NCBI GenBank assembly: GCA_002403115.1
Contig: DHHE01000117.1
Span: forward strand, 1 to 8,358
Length of the DNA: 8,358 nucleotides
Reading direction: 5' to 3'
Source of the DNA: a bacterium UBP2_UBA4780
GTDB lineage: Bacteria; Edwardsbacteria; AC1; EtOH8
Shown here: positions 1-6,515 of the stretch, one piece after another
Numbering within the stretch: position 1 is the first letter of the stretch
Layout of the letters: every line of letters starts with the position of its first letter
Program-made: the position numbers and the translations under genes
Notes under the pieces: generated by a model
What the model was told of the DNA's origin: nothing
Database searches by the model: none
The model's input: the letters and a program-made list of their open reading frames with translations, nothing else

Positions 1-415
1 AGACCACGAACAGGATGATGACCAGCGGCGCCCCCAGCACCGACTTCCAGCTGTCCTTGAGGAACTTTACGGCCTCCTTGACCTCGAAGAACTCGTTGCC
101 CGCCAATTGCTCGGCGGTGATCCGGGCGGTCATGGCCGAGGCCATCATCATGATGACGGCGAACAGCAGCCCCCCCAGGCCCCACAGCAGCCAGGCCCAG
201 AACCCGAAGTCGGTCCAGGGCAGCGGCACCAGGCCGAACATGGCCCAGGTGTCCTCCAGCGGCCGCCCGGCGGCGGCGTGGGCCAGGTAGCCGAAGACCC
301 CGTAGGCCGCGAAGCCGAGCAGCAGCCCCCAGAACATGACCCACATCTTCTTTGGCGAGAAGCCCAGCCGGGCCGCCCGGAAGACGTCCTTGTAGTTGAA
401 GTGCAGTTTCAGCAA
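1..415 (-). CDS. Integral membrane protein of unknown function, partial (C-terminus beyond the window)
   Basis: The reading frame is open from a TTG codon at 415 to the left edge, giving the first 138 residues of a longer protein. There is no ATG near the start. I chose TTG because a GAGGAG ribosome binding site lies 8 nt upstream and the previous gene ends 39 nt away. The next in-frame ATG (residue 24) would remove part of a conserved-looking amphipathic start (FNYKDVFRAARLGFSPKKMW). Hydrophobic segments are at about residues 25 to 44, 70 to 93 and from 128 onward. Between the second and third is a charged helical stretch (residues 98 to 123, with KEAVKFLKDSWKS). The layout fits a multipass inner-membrane protein. 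It follows dacB closely and may have its own promoter inside the end of that gene. I do not recognise a family with confidence, and no function is proposed. Confidence 0.72.
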   Translation of the reverse strand, partial: MLKLHFNYKDVFRAARLGFSPKKMWVMFWGLLLGFAAYGVFGYLAHAAAGRPLEDTWAMFGLVPLPWTDFGFWAWLLWGLGGLLFAVIMMMASAMTARITAEQLAGNEFFEVKEAVKFLKDSWKSVLGAPLVIILFVV

Positions 416-423
416 GGCTCGAT

Positions 424-429
424 CTCCTC
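424..429 (-). promoter_or_regulatory. Ribosome binding site that fixes the TTG start of the membrane protein
   Basis: On the minus strand the hexamer GAGGAG ends 8 nt before the TTG at 415. This is the only Shine-Dalgarno-like sequence near the 5' end of that reading frame and is the main reason for choosing the TTG. Confidence 0.65.
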
Positions 430-446
430 GTGAAGTTTGACGCTAT

Positions 447-475
447 ATTTTAAACTATCCCAGATACTCCACCAA
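447..475 (-). promoter_or_regulatory. Candidate sigma70-type promoter for the leftmost membrane protein gene
   Basis: On the minus strand, TTGGTG (475 to 470) is followed after 17 nt by TAAAAT (452 to 447). The -10 matches consensus at 5 of 6 positions and the -35 at 3 of 6. The spacing is optimal and the site lies in a local A+T-rich patch. It sits over the last codons of dacB and would start transcripts about 25 nt before the TTG start codon. Read-through from dacB is an equally good explanation of expression. Confidence 0.35.
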
Positions 476-2026
476 CAGGCGGCAGATATAGTCCTCCACC
501 CTCCGGGCGGCCTTGGCCCGGTTGGTGTTGTTGACCATGATGGAGAAGGCGAACATCTTGCCACTCTTGGCGGTGACGTAGCCGGACAGGGCCGAGACCC
601 CGCCGATGGACCCGGTCTTGGCGTAGATCCGGCCGTGCATGCCCGGCTGGGAAAGCCTCCCCCCCAGGGTCCCGTCCACCCCGCCGATGGCCAGGGAGTT
701 GTAGAAGTCGCCCCAGTACGGCTGCTGGTGCATGTAGCGCAGCAGGGTGACCACCTGCAGCGGGGACACCTCGTTGCGCCGCGACAGCCCGCTGCCGTCG
801 AACAGGTCGACCTCGCCCAGTCCCATCTGGAAGACGATGTCCCTCTCGGCCTCGGCTCCCCGCTCCACCGAGCCGCGGCCGTTCTCCTCGGAGCCCAGTG
901 TCTTGAGTAGGGTCTCGGCGTAGAGGTTGTGGCTGCTCTTGTTGACCACCTTGATTATCTCGGACAGGGGGGGGGAGCTGTGGGCGTGCATCAGCCAGGC
1001 GGAGTCGGCCCCCGGGGCCGCGCCCCCGCTGCCCCGGGGGACGCCCCTGACCTCTATGCCGCGAGCCGCCAGGGCCGCGGCCAGCACCCGGGCGAAGTGG
1101 TCGTCGGGCTGCTTGGCGGTGAACAGGAAGCGCTTGTTCGAGCCCTGGGACAGGGTGCCGGTGATCCTTAGCACCCGGCCGTCGAAGCTGACGTGCGGCC
1201 GCCCCGTGTTGTAGACCTTGCGGGTGCGGGTGGCGTAGGTCCCGTCCTTCTGCTTGACCTTCCTGGTGACGGTGGAGGAGCTGCCCTTGATGGTCCGGCT
1301 GAGGTTGCGGACCTCGACCGCCATCGGGGGCTCGGTGGCCACCCGCAGAGGCTTGCCCAGGACGCCGCCGGAGACGGTCACCGCCAGCAGGTTGTCGCCG
1401 AAGGCCAGCCCTGAGATGTTCCAGGCCATGCGCTTCTTGCGCTTGACCAGCCGGTTGGAGGATCGGGGGACCATGGATACCAGCTTCTCGGGCACGAAGT
1501 TGCCCTCGTCCCCCACCAGGTCGCCATCGACCGACGTCAGCCCGCAGGCCGCCAGGCTGTCGGCCCAGGACAGCAGGGTCTCCCACCGGTTGATGGTGGG
1601 GTCGCCCGAGCCCCGCACCACCAGGTCGCCGTGCAGCACCCCGGCCGTGTCCAGCCCTCCGCAGGCGTATAGTTCGGTCTGGTAGGAGTAGTCCGGGCCC
1701 AGCTTCTCCAGGGCGGCGGCGGTGGTGAACAGCTTGGCGTTGGAGGCCGGGATGAACTTCTGGCTGGAGTTGTGCTGGTAGATCAGCGAGCCGTCCTCCA
1801 GCGACACCACCGCCATGCCCCAGCGGCCCATCTTCCCCAGTTTCTGGGAGAACAGCTTGTCCAAATCCTCCTGGACGTCGCCGGTGGGCTGGGGAAGGTA
1901 GAAGACCTGCCTGGATTTCTTCCGTGGTTTCTTCTTGGCGGCGGCCGCCTCCGGGGCCGTAAGCTCCGGCAGCGTCCCCAACAGCAGGACCAGGGCCGGC
2001 AGCAGCAGCGCTCTTTTTATGCTCAT
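455..2026 (-). CDS. dacB: D-alanyl-D-alanine carboxypeptidase/endopeptidase, PBP4 family (peptidase S13)
   Basis: This 523-residue exported penicillin-binding protein of the PBP4 type removes the terminal D-Ala from peptidoglycan stem peptides or cleaves crosslinks in the periplasm. All three catalytic motifs are present: SxxK at S95-K98 (PASNAK), SxN at S365-N367 (KSSHN) and KTG at 470 to 472. The family box DGSGLSRRN lies at 410 to 418. The long stretch between SxxK and SxN is the usual PBP4 insertion. A signal peptide covers about residues 1 to 30, but the mature end begins with an unusually basic run (KKKPRKK, 31 to 37). A second basic, Thr-rich segment lies near 243 to 276. E. coli PBP4 is 477 residues, so this one is longer. 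The start is 25 nt after the HNH gene stop with only a weak ribosome binding site, which suggests cotranscription and perhaps coupling. Confidence 0.95.
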   Translation of the reverse strand: MSIKRALLLPALVLLLGTLPELTAPEAAAAKKKPRKKSRQVFYLPQPTGDVQEDLDKLFSQKLGKMGRWGMAVVSLEDGSLIYQHNSSQKFIPASNAKLFTTAAALEKLGPDYSYQTELYACGGLDTAGVLHGDLVVRGSGDPTINRWETLLSWADSLAACGLTSVDGDLVGDEGNFVPEKLVSMVPRSSNRLVKRKKRMAWNISGLAFGDNLLAVTVSGGVLGKPLRVATEPPMAVEVRNLSRTIKGSSSTVTRKVKQKDGTYATRTRKVYNTGRPHVSFDGRVLRITGTLSQGSNKRFLFTAKQPDDHFARVLAAALAARGIEVRGVPRGSGGAAPGADSAWLMHAHSSPPLSEIIKVVNKSSHNLYAETLLKTLGSEENGRGSVERGAEAERDIVFQMGLGEVDLFDGSGLSRRNEVSPLQVVTLLRYMHQQPYWGDFYNSLAIGGVDGTLGGRLSQPGMHGRIYAKTGSIGGVSALSGYVTAKSGKMFAFSIMVNNTNRAKAARRVEDYICRLLVEYLG

Positions 2027-2051
2027 CGTCGTCGTCGGTTGCTGGGAGGGG

Positions 2052-2555
2052 TCAGCGGCCCATGAAGAGGTAGGGGCGCCACCGCTGGTCCGGGTTTCCG
2101 GCCGAGTATTGGATGAAGGAGATGAAGCTGGGCTGGCGGGGCTTGCGGATTAGGGACATGCCGCTCTGTCCCAGGTTGCGGTTGGCCTTGCGGTTGTTGC
2201 AGGCGGTGCAGGCGCAGACCAGGTTCTCCCAGGCGTCCTCGCCGCCCTGGGACCTGGGCACCACGTGGTCCACCGTCATCGCCCCCTTGGTGCCGCCGCA
2301 GTACTGGCAGGTGTGCCGGTCGCGCCGCAGCACGTTGTGCTTGGTGAGCTTGACCTCGGGGCGGGGCTTGCGGATGAAGCTCTCCAGCCGCACCACGCTG
2401 GGCAGGCGGAACTGCCGCCGCACCGAACTTATCCAGCTGTCCCCCTCCTCCACCACCTCGGCCCTGCCCAGCAGCATCATAACCAGGGCCCGCCGGGCAC
2501 GGCAGACCATCAGCGGCTCGTAGTTCTGGTTGAGCACCAGCACCCGCTGGTCCAT
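2052..2555 (-). CDS. HNH endonuclease family protein
   Basis: This 167-residue protein has a C-terminal HNH nuclease fold. Zinc-binding cysteines are at C83 and C86 (CQYC) and at C116 and C119 (CTACN). The core catalytic element is D96-H97 (MTVDHVVPRSQGG), followed by N111 and the N120-K123 end of the beta-beta-alpha-metal motif. The N-terminal half (VLVLNQNYEPLMVCRARRALVMM and after) is typical of a widespread chromosomal HNH family whose physiological role is unsettled. It is not next to a methylase or toxin gene. I place the start at 2555 because GGAG lies 8 nt upstream. A longer frame continues upstream through the preceding gene and the tRNA, but that extension is not coding. The gene starts 14 nt after the 149-residue gene and ends 25 nt before dacB, so the three are probably one operon. 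DNA cleavage is inferred from the motif only. Confidence 0.9.
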   Translation of the reverse strand: MDQRVLVLNQNYEPLMVCRARRALVMMLLGRAEVVEEGDSWISSVRRQFRLPSVVRLESFIRKPRPEVKLTKHNVLRRDRHTCQYCGGTKGAMTVDHVVPRSQGGEDAWENLVCACTACNNRKANRNLGQSGMSLIRKPRQPSFISFIQYSAGNPDQRWRPYLFMGR

Positions 2556-2569
2556 GGTCGCTTCTCCGT

Positions 2570-3019
2570 TCACCTGGTCAGGGACGAGGTTTCGGTGTGG
2601 GCGAACCCCTGCTTGAGGACGTAGAGGTCGAAGGGGAAGTAGGTCTCGGTCTGGTACTCGATGGAGATGCTGATCTCCTGCCCCGGGGTGCGCTTGATGT
2701 TCTCCCGGAAGTAGGCCATGGCTCCGTCCATGTACTGCTTCTTTTCCTGGTCGGTCTCCGGCTGGTAGTAGAACAGCTTCCCCTTCTCGTCCCTGACCTT
2801 GTAGAAGAAGTCGCCGACTATGGGCACCTTCTGCTCCAGGCAGACCTCGGCCAGTTCCCTGGCCAGCACCTCGTCGGTGTCGGCCATGGCCGCGTTCACC
2901 GCCTCCTCCATCTTGCCCTTGATCCGGGAGAAGCGGATGTGCGGCATGGCGGCCATGAACGCCGTGTAGAGCAACAGGGCCACCAGCACCACTATCAGGA
3001 CCTTGACGATCGGCGGCAT
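2570..3019 (-). CDS. Small single-pass membrane-anchored protein of unknown function
   Basis: This is a 149-residue protein with one hydrophobic segment at about residues 4 to 25 (VKVLIVVLVALLLYTAFMAA), followed by a basic and charged soluble part of about 120 residues. The soluble part alternates helix-like (35 to 62, 91 to 109) and strand-like (67 to 87, 115 to 135) stretches. It could be an N-terminally anchored periplasmic protein or a cytoplasmic-facing anchor. No catalytic motif or lipobox is visible and I do not recognise the family. The ATG is well supported by an AGGAGG ribosome binding site 4 nt upstream. Its stop is 14 nt before the HNH start, so the two are probably cotranscribed. 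Its leader carries a terminator-like hairpin directly before the ribosome binding site, so its expression may depend on read-through. Confidence 0.8.
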   Translation of the reverse strand: MPPIVKVLIVVLVALLLYTAFMAAMPHIRFSRIKGKMEEAVNAAMADTDEVLARELAEVCLEQKVPIVGDFFYKVRDEKGKLFYYQPETDQEKKQYMDGAMAYFRENIKRTPGQEISISIEYQTETYFPFDLYVLKQGFAHTETSSLTR

Positions 3020-3023
3020 CTTG

Positions 3024-3029
3024 CCTCCT
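3024..3029 (-). promoter_or_regulatory. Strong ribosome binding site abutting a terminator U-tract
   Basis: On the minus strand a perfect AGGAGG lies 4 nt before the ATG at 3019. It follows immediately after the five-T tract of the hairpin at 3038 to 3064, leaving no room for a promoter between the hairpin and the gene. Confidence 0.75.
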
Positions 3030-3064
3030 AAAAAGACGGGAGCACAAGCGTTCCCTGTGCTCCC
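3030..3064 (-). terminator. Rho-independent terminator or attenuator after tRNA-Ala
   Basis: On the minus strand, GGGAGCACA (3064 to 3056) pairs perfectly with TGTGCTCCC (3046 to 3038) across a 9-nt loop. GTC and then five T residues follow (3034 to 3030). A G+C-rich 9-bp stem followed by a T-tract is the classical intrinsic terminator layout. It lies about 100 nt beyond the tRNA 3' end. Because the T-tract touches the ribosome binding site of the next gene, it may act as a partial terminator or attenuator for the small membrane protein operon. The T-tract is short and starts 3 nt after the stem, so efficiency may be moderate. Confidence 0.7.
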
Positions 3065-3166
3065 AAGGCAGTTGCGCTTGCTTTCGGATCGGTTCGGGCC
3101 ATGCTACAAGCGTATTTTTCGGGGGATCGTCCTCGGATGTCCTGGGATCCTCCCCCTGTTGTTTCC

Positions 3167-3244
3167 TGGTGGACCTGAGGGGATTCGAACCCCTGACCCC
3201 CTGACTGCCAGTCAGGTGCGCTACCAAAACTGCGCTACAGGCCC
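3167..3244 (-). tRNA. tRNA-Ala (anticodon GGC)
   Basis: The cloverleaf folds fully. The acceptor stem is GGGCCTG with CAGGTCC, including the G3-U70 wobble pair that is the hallmark of alanine tRNAs. The D stem is GCGC with GCGC. The anticodon stem is CCTGA with TCAGG around the loop CTGGCAG (anticodon GGC, reading GCC and GCU). The variable loop has 5 nt, and the T stem AGGGG/CCCCT encloses TTCGAAT. The 3' CCA is encoded (3169 to 3167), so the gene is 78 nt with CCA. The D loop has a run of four T residues before the GG. A promoter precedes it and a terminator-like hairpin follows about 100 nt downstream. Confidence 0.97.
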
Positions 3245-3257
3245 AGTACGAATTAAT

Positions 3258-3287
3258 AGTTTACCAAAAAGGGACCCGATCTGTCAA
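3258..3287 (-). promoter_or_regulatory. Sigma70-type promoter of tRNA-Ala
   Basis: On the minus strand a perfect -35 hexamer TTGACA (3287 to 3282) is followed after 18 nt by TAAACT (3263 to 3258), preceded by TGG as in an extended -10. The predicted start of transcription is only a few nucleotides before the mature tRNA 5' end at 3244, which suits a tRNA gene. It lies in the 66-nt gap after ftsX, where I see no terminator. Confidence 0.75.
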
Positions 3288-3310
3288 GCCATAAGTTGCC
3301 GCGGGGCTTC

Positions 3311-4174
3311 TCAGGCCCGGCCCAGGAAGCGGCGGACCGCCACCCAGCTCCCCAGGCCCCCCAGGGCCACCCCGAAAAGTACCAGTGCCGCCATCTGCTG
3401 GCGGCTGAAGAATCCCAGCATCCCGAACTGGGATGAAAGCACCCGGTAGCCCAGGTAGAGCCCGACCCCCCCCAGCAGGCTGCCCGCCAGCCCCTGGGCC
3501 ATGCCCTCCAGCAGGAAGGGCCGCCGGATGAAGCCGTCGGTGGCCCCCACCAGCCTCATGATCTCTATCTCCTGGCGCCGGGCGTAGAGGGTCAGCTGGA
3601 TGGTGTTGAAGACCACCATCACCGCCGCCAGGCTGACGATGACCAGCAGCGAGGCGTCGATGACCACCAGCAGGTAGCCCACCCGGTAGAGACGGCCCAG
3701 CCAGGCCTTGCCGTATTCCACCTCGTCGACGCCCGGTATCTTCTGGATCTTCTCGGCCAGGGCCGCCATCGACTCCGGGTTGCGGTGCTCGGGCTGCAGG
3801 CTCACCCGGAAAGAGCGCGGCAGGGGGTTGGTCTCGATGGCCGACAGCAGGCCGCCGCGGTCGCCCAGCTCCTCCCGGAACCTTCTCAGGGCCTCCTCCT
3901 TGGAGACGAAGGCCGCGTCGCGCACCCCGGGCAGGCTGCGGATGGCGCTGCCGGCCACCGTCACCTGGGCCTCGGGCGCCCCGTCCCTGATGAAGGCCTG
4001 TATCTCGAACTTCTCCCGCAGGCCCTTAAGGGCGAATTGGAAGTTCAGGGTCACCAGCAGGAAGGTGCCCAGCAGGAAGAGGGCGGCGGTGACGCTGGAT
4101 ATGGACAGCAGGCCCATCAGCTTGGCCCGGCGGTAGCCGGCCAGGGTCTCGCGGAGGTAGTATTTAAGGCTCAT
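3311..4174 (-). CDS. ftsX: Cell division protein FtsX (permease-like subunit of FtsEX)
   Basis: FtsX is the membrane subunit of the FtsEX complex at the division septum; with the ATPase FtsE it passes a signal to periplasmic peptidoglycan hydrolases. The 287-residue product has the family layout. There is a short basic cytoplasmic start (MSLKYYLRETLAGYRRAK), a first membrane helix at about 21 to 45, an extracytoplasmic domain at about 46 to 155 containing NPLPRSF (116 to 122), and three further helices near 168 to 192, 224 to 245 and 260 to 282. The signature YARRQEIEIMRLVGAT lies at 197 to 212, after the second helix. I use the ATG at 4174, which matches the usual N-terminus and has GGGAGG 12 nt upstream. 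An in-frame ATG at 4198 (295 residues) is possible but has no properly spaced site. No ftsE is adjacent. Confidence 0.93.
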   Translation of the reverse strand: MSLKYYLRETLAGYRRAKLMGLLSISSVTAALFLLGTFLLVTLNFQFALKGLREKFEIQAFIRDGAPEAQVTVAGSAIRSLPGVRDAAFVSKEEALRRFREELGDRGGLLSAIETNPLPRSFRVSLQPEHRNPESMAALAEKIQKIPGVDEVEYGKAWLGRLYRVGYLLVVIDASLLVIVSLAAVMVVFNTIQLTLYARRQEIEIMRLVGATDGFIRRPFLLEGMAQGLAGSLLGGVGLYLGYRVLSSQFGMLGFFSRQQMAALVLFGVALGGLGSWVAVRRFLGRA

Positions 4175-4252
4175 GATCGCCGTCTTCCTCCCTGCCATTT
4201 CCTTGGTTTATCCAACATCGAGCGGGCGTGCTTCCATGCCAACATGCTTTGT

Positions 4253-4281
4253 ATTATACCCCCATCAGCATGCCGTTGCAA
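4253..4281 (-). promoter_or_regulatory. Sigma70-type promoter of ftsX
   Basis: On the minus strand TTGCAA (4281 to 4276) is followed after exactly 17 nt by a perfect TATAAT (4258 to 4253). The -35 matches consensus at 4 of 6 positions. It lies in the gap between the pbpC stop and ftsX and would give a leader of about 70 nt before the ATG at 4174. This suggests that ftsX can be transcribed independently of pbpC. No terminator is visible after pbpC, so read-through could also contribute. Confidence 0.75.
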
Positions 4282-4283
4282 GC

Positions 4284-6515
4284 TTAAATCAAAACAATGA
4301 ACCTCACCCGGTGCGTCTTCTCCCTCCCCCCGATCCAGGCCCTTATCGAGAGGACGTGCTCTCCGGGCGCCAGCCTCCAGCGCGGGGCGATCTCGCCCGA
4401 GAGCCGCTTCCCGTTAAGCGACCACTCCACCCCCTCGGCCGTGCCCGGCACCACCGCCTTGAAGGTTATCTCCTGGCTCTCCCGCCTCAGCCCCGGGTCG
4501 ATGCGGAACACCTCTCCGTCCTTGGGGAAGGCTATGTAGCAGGCGCTGCCGCTTCCTATCTTCGTCCTTTCGTCAGCTTCGCCTTTGGAGACCCAATCCC
4601 TGAAGACCGGGGGGTAGATCCGGTTGCCCCGGCGGTCGTGGAAACGGCATTGCTCCTTTGGCGAGCCTTCGGCCACGAAGACCTCGCTCATCTTGTTGGG
4701 ACATCCCGGACCCGCCAGGTCGCCGGACAGCGGGCAGACGCTTTTCTCCTCCACCCCCCAGGGCCGGGCGAAGGCCTCGGGCCTCCGGCTTCGGTGCAGG
4801 GCCAGCATGACGTCGCGGAAAAGCGGCCCGGCCCCGGAGACGCCCGACACCCCGTGCATGGGCCGCCCGTCGAAGTTGCCCACCCAGACGCCGACGGTGT
4901 AATCGGCGGTGAAACCGATGGTCCAGTTGTCCCGGTAGTCCTTGGTGGTCCCGGTCTTGGCGGCGCAGGGGAACGGCAGGTCCAGGGGGCTGCACTCGCC
5001 GAAGGCCGGCTGCCGGGCCGAGCGGTCCGAGAGCATGTGCGCCAATATGTAGGCCACCTGCTCGGAGAAGATTCTCGCCGAATCCCCGGCATTCCCGGCT
5101 TTACCCTCAATGCTTGCCCCTCCCAAAAATCCGACTTCCTTGTACCAGCCTCTGTTCGCGATGGCCGCGTAGGCCCGGGCCAGCTCCAGCAGGGTGACCT
5201 CGCCGTTGCCCAGGGTCAGCCCCAGGCCGTAGTGGTCCGGATCGTGCCGCAGGCTCCGGAACCCCGCCTTTCTCAGCCGCTCCAACAGCTCCGGCTGGCC
5301 CACCCGTTCCAGCATCCTGACAGCGGCCACGTTGTACGAGCAACCCAGCGCTGTCCGGATGCGCACCGGCCCGTGGTAGCGCTCGTCGTAGTTGCGCGGG
5401 ATGAACCTCTCGTCGCCGGGGCCGGGATCGAAGTCGATGTCGGGAAGGAGATAGGATGCCGGAAAACCCCGTTCCAAGGCCAGCCCGTAGGTGAAGGGCT
5501 TGAGGGCCGAGCCCGGCTGGCGCAGCGCCGTCGCTCCGTTGACCTGGCCGGAGATGCGCGGGTCCAGGTAGTCGGCCGAGCCCACCATGGCCAGCAGGGC
5601 CATGTCCGTGTTGCGGATGACCACGGCCGCCGCGTTTGAGATGCCGTAGCGGGATAGTTTTTTGACATAGGCCCTGGCCAGCTTCTCCAGGTCGCCGTTC
5701 AAGCCGGCGTCGATCGTGGTGCGGATGTCCCCGCCTCCTTTTCCTGGCCTGGCCAGCACCCAGTCGCAGAAGTGCGGGGCGGCGAAAGGCGGGGCCTCGT
5801 TGGAGACGGCCGGCGGAACGGCGGCCGTCTCCGAGTCCCCTGGTGGCGGAAGCCCGGCCCGGCCCATATCAGCCAAAAGCCGCTGCCGGGCATGCTCCAG
5901 CCTCTCCGGATTGCGGCCCGGATTGTAGTGGCTGGGGTTCCTGGGGATGACCGCCAGCCAGGAGGCCTGCGAAAAGTTGAGCTCATCGGGCTCGATGCCG
6001 AAATAACCCAGGCTGGCCGAGCGGCAACCCACGTTGCGGTTGGCATAGGGCGCCAGATTCAGGTATATCTCCAGTATGCGCGGCTTTGGCAGGCGCCATT
6101 CCAGGTAGCCGGCCAGCAGTATCTCCTCGACCTTCGCCCTGGGCCCCCGGGGCCTGGGGCCCAGCAGCAATCTGGCGGTCTGCATGGTGATGGTGGAGCC
6201 GCCGGAGACGGTGCGCCCGGCCTTGAGGTTCTGGCCGGCCGCCCTGGCCAGGGCCGGCGGGTCGACGCCGGCGTGGAGCAGGAACCTGCGGTCCTCGGAG
6301 AACAAGGTGGCGTTGACCAGGCGCGGCGAGACGTCCTTGAGGTCGACCCAAAGTCCTTTATCCCGGTTCACCGCCCGCAGGATCGCGCCGTTCCGGTCCA
6401 GAATTAGGAAGCCAGAGTTATCTTTTATTCGATTAAACTCAAAATGCGGTATAATCCTTCCAATAACATAAAAAGATAATGCCGCAGAAATTATAATGCT
6501 GATTTTGACACGCAT
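4284..6515 (-). CDS. pbpC: Penicillin-binding protein 1C (bifunctional peptidoglycan glycosyltransferase/transpeptidase)
   Basis: This 743-residue class A penicillin-binding protein is anchored by an N-terminal membrane helix (about 5 to 23). The GT51 glycosyltransferase domain follows, with catalytic E74-D75 (EDRRFLLHAGVDP), SGGSTITMQ at 104 to 112 and the LEIYLN box at 148 to 153. The transpeptidase domain has SxxK at S336-K339 (GSALKPF), SxN at 393 to 395 (SYN) and KTG at 520 to 522. A cysteine-containing linker (C594, C605, C623) leads to a C-terminal PBP1C-type beta domain from about 660. Length and order match E. coli PbpC (770 residues), and all catalytic motifs are intact. The start lacks a clear ribosome binding site and lies 14 nt after the upstream gene, so coupling is likely. 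The first 35 to 40 codons are A+T-rich, with ATA, TTA, CGA and AGG codons that are scarce further on. Confidence 0.96.
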   Translation of the reverse strand: MRVKISIIISAALSFYVIGRIIPHFEFNRIKDNSGFLILDRNGAILRAVNRDKGLWVDLKDVSPRLVNATLFSEDRRFLLHAGVDPPALARAAGQNLKAGRTVSGGSTITMQTARLLLGPRPRGPRAKVEEILLAGYLEWRLPKPRILEIYLNLAPYANRNVGCRSASLGYFGIEPDELNFSQASWLAVIPRNPSHYNPGRNPERLEHARQRLLADMGRAGLPPPGDSETAAVPPAVSNEAPPFAAPHFCDWVLARPGKGGGDIRTTIDAGLNGDLEKLARAYVKKLSRYGISNAAAVVIRNTDMALLAMVGSADYLDPRISGQVNGATALRQPGSALKPFTYGLALERGFPASYLLPDIDFDPGPGDERFIPRNYDERYHGPVRIRTALGCSYNVAAVRMLERVGQPELLERLRKAGFRSLRHDPDHYGLGLTLGNGEVTLLELARAYAAIANRGWYKEVGFLGGASIEGKAGNAGDSARIFSEQVAYILAHMLSDRSARQPAFGECSPLDLPFPCAAKTGTTKDYRDNWTIGFTADYTVGVWVGNFDGRPMHGVSGVSGAGPLFRDVMLALHRSRRPEAFARPWGVEEKSVCPLSGDLAGPGCPNKMSEVFVAEGSPKEQCRFHDRRGNRIYPPVFRDWVSKGEADERTKIGSGSACYIAFPKDGEVFRIDPGLRRESQEITFKAVVPGTAEGVEWSLNGKRLSGEIAPRWRLAPGEHVLSIRAWIGGREKTHRVRFIVLI

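Noticed and set aside
450..1586. 378-codon minus-strand frame overlapping dacB
   Set aside because: It is a different reading frame of the dacB region, very rich in Arg, Gly and Pro, and without motifs. The dacB frame explains the sequence.
2052..3019. Small defence or toxin-antitoxin module formed by the HNH gene and its small upstream neighbour
   Set aside because: The HNH family is a widespread chromosomal one, the neighbour is a membrane-anchored protein without toxin or immunity features, and the genes lead into dacB rather than into methylase, helicase or phage genes.
2556..3227. N-terminal extension of the HNH gene to 391 codons
   Set aside because: The extension runs through the small membrane protein gene in another frame, the terminator hairpin and the tRNA gene. 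The ATG at 2555 has a properly placed ribosome binding site and matches the family start.
3245..3310. Terminator after ftsX
   Set aside because: The gap contains the tRNA promoter but no stem followed by a T-tract. The T5 run there lies between the -35 and -10 elements and has no hairpin before it.
4173..5639. Long plus-strand open frame (488 codons) opposite pbpC
   Set aside because: It lies antisense to a gene with all PBP1C motifs intact. Its composition is the Pro/Gly/Arg/Val-rich kind produced by the complement of G+C-rich codons, and no domain is recognisable.
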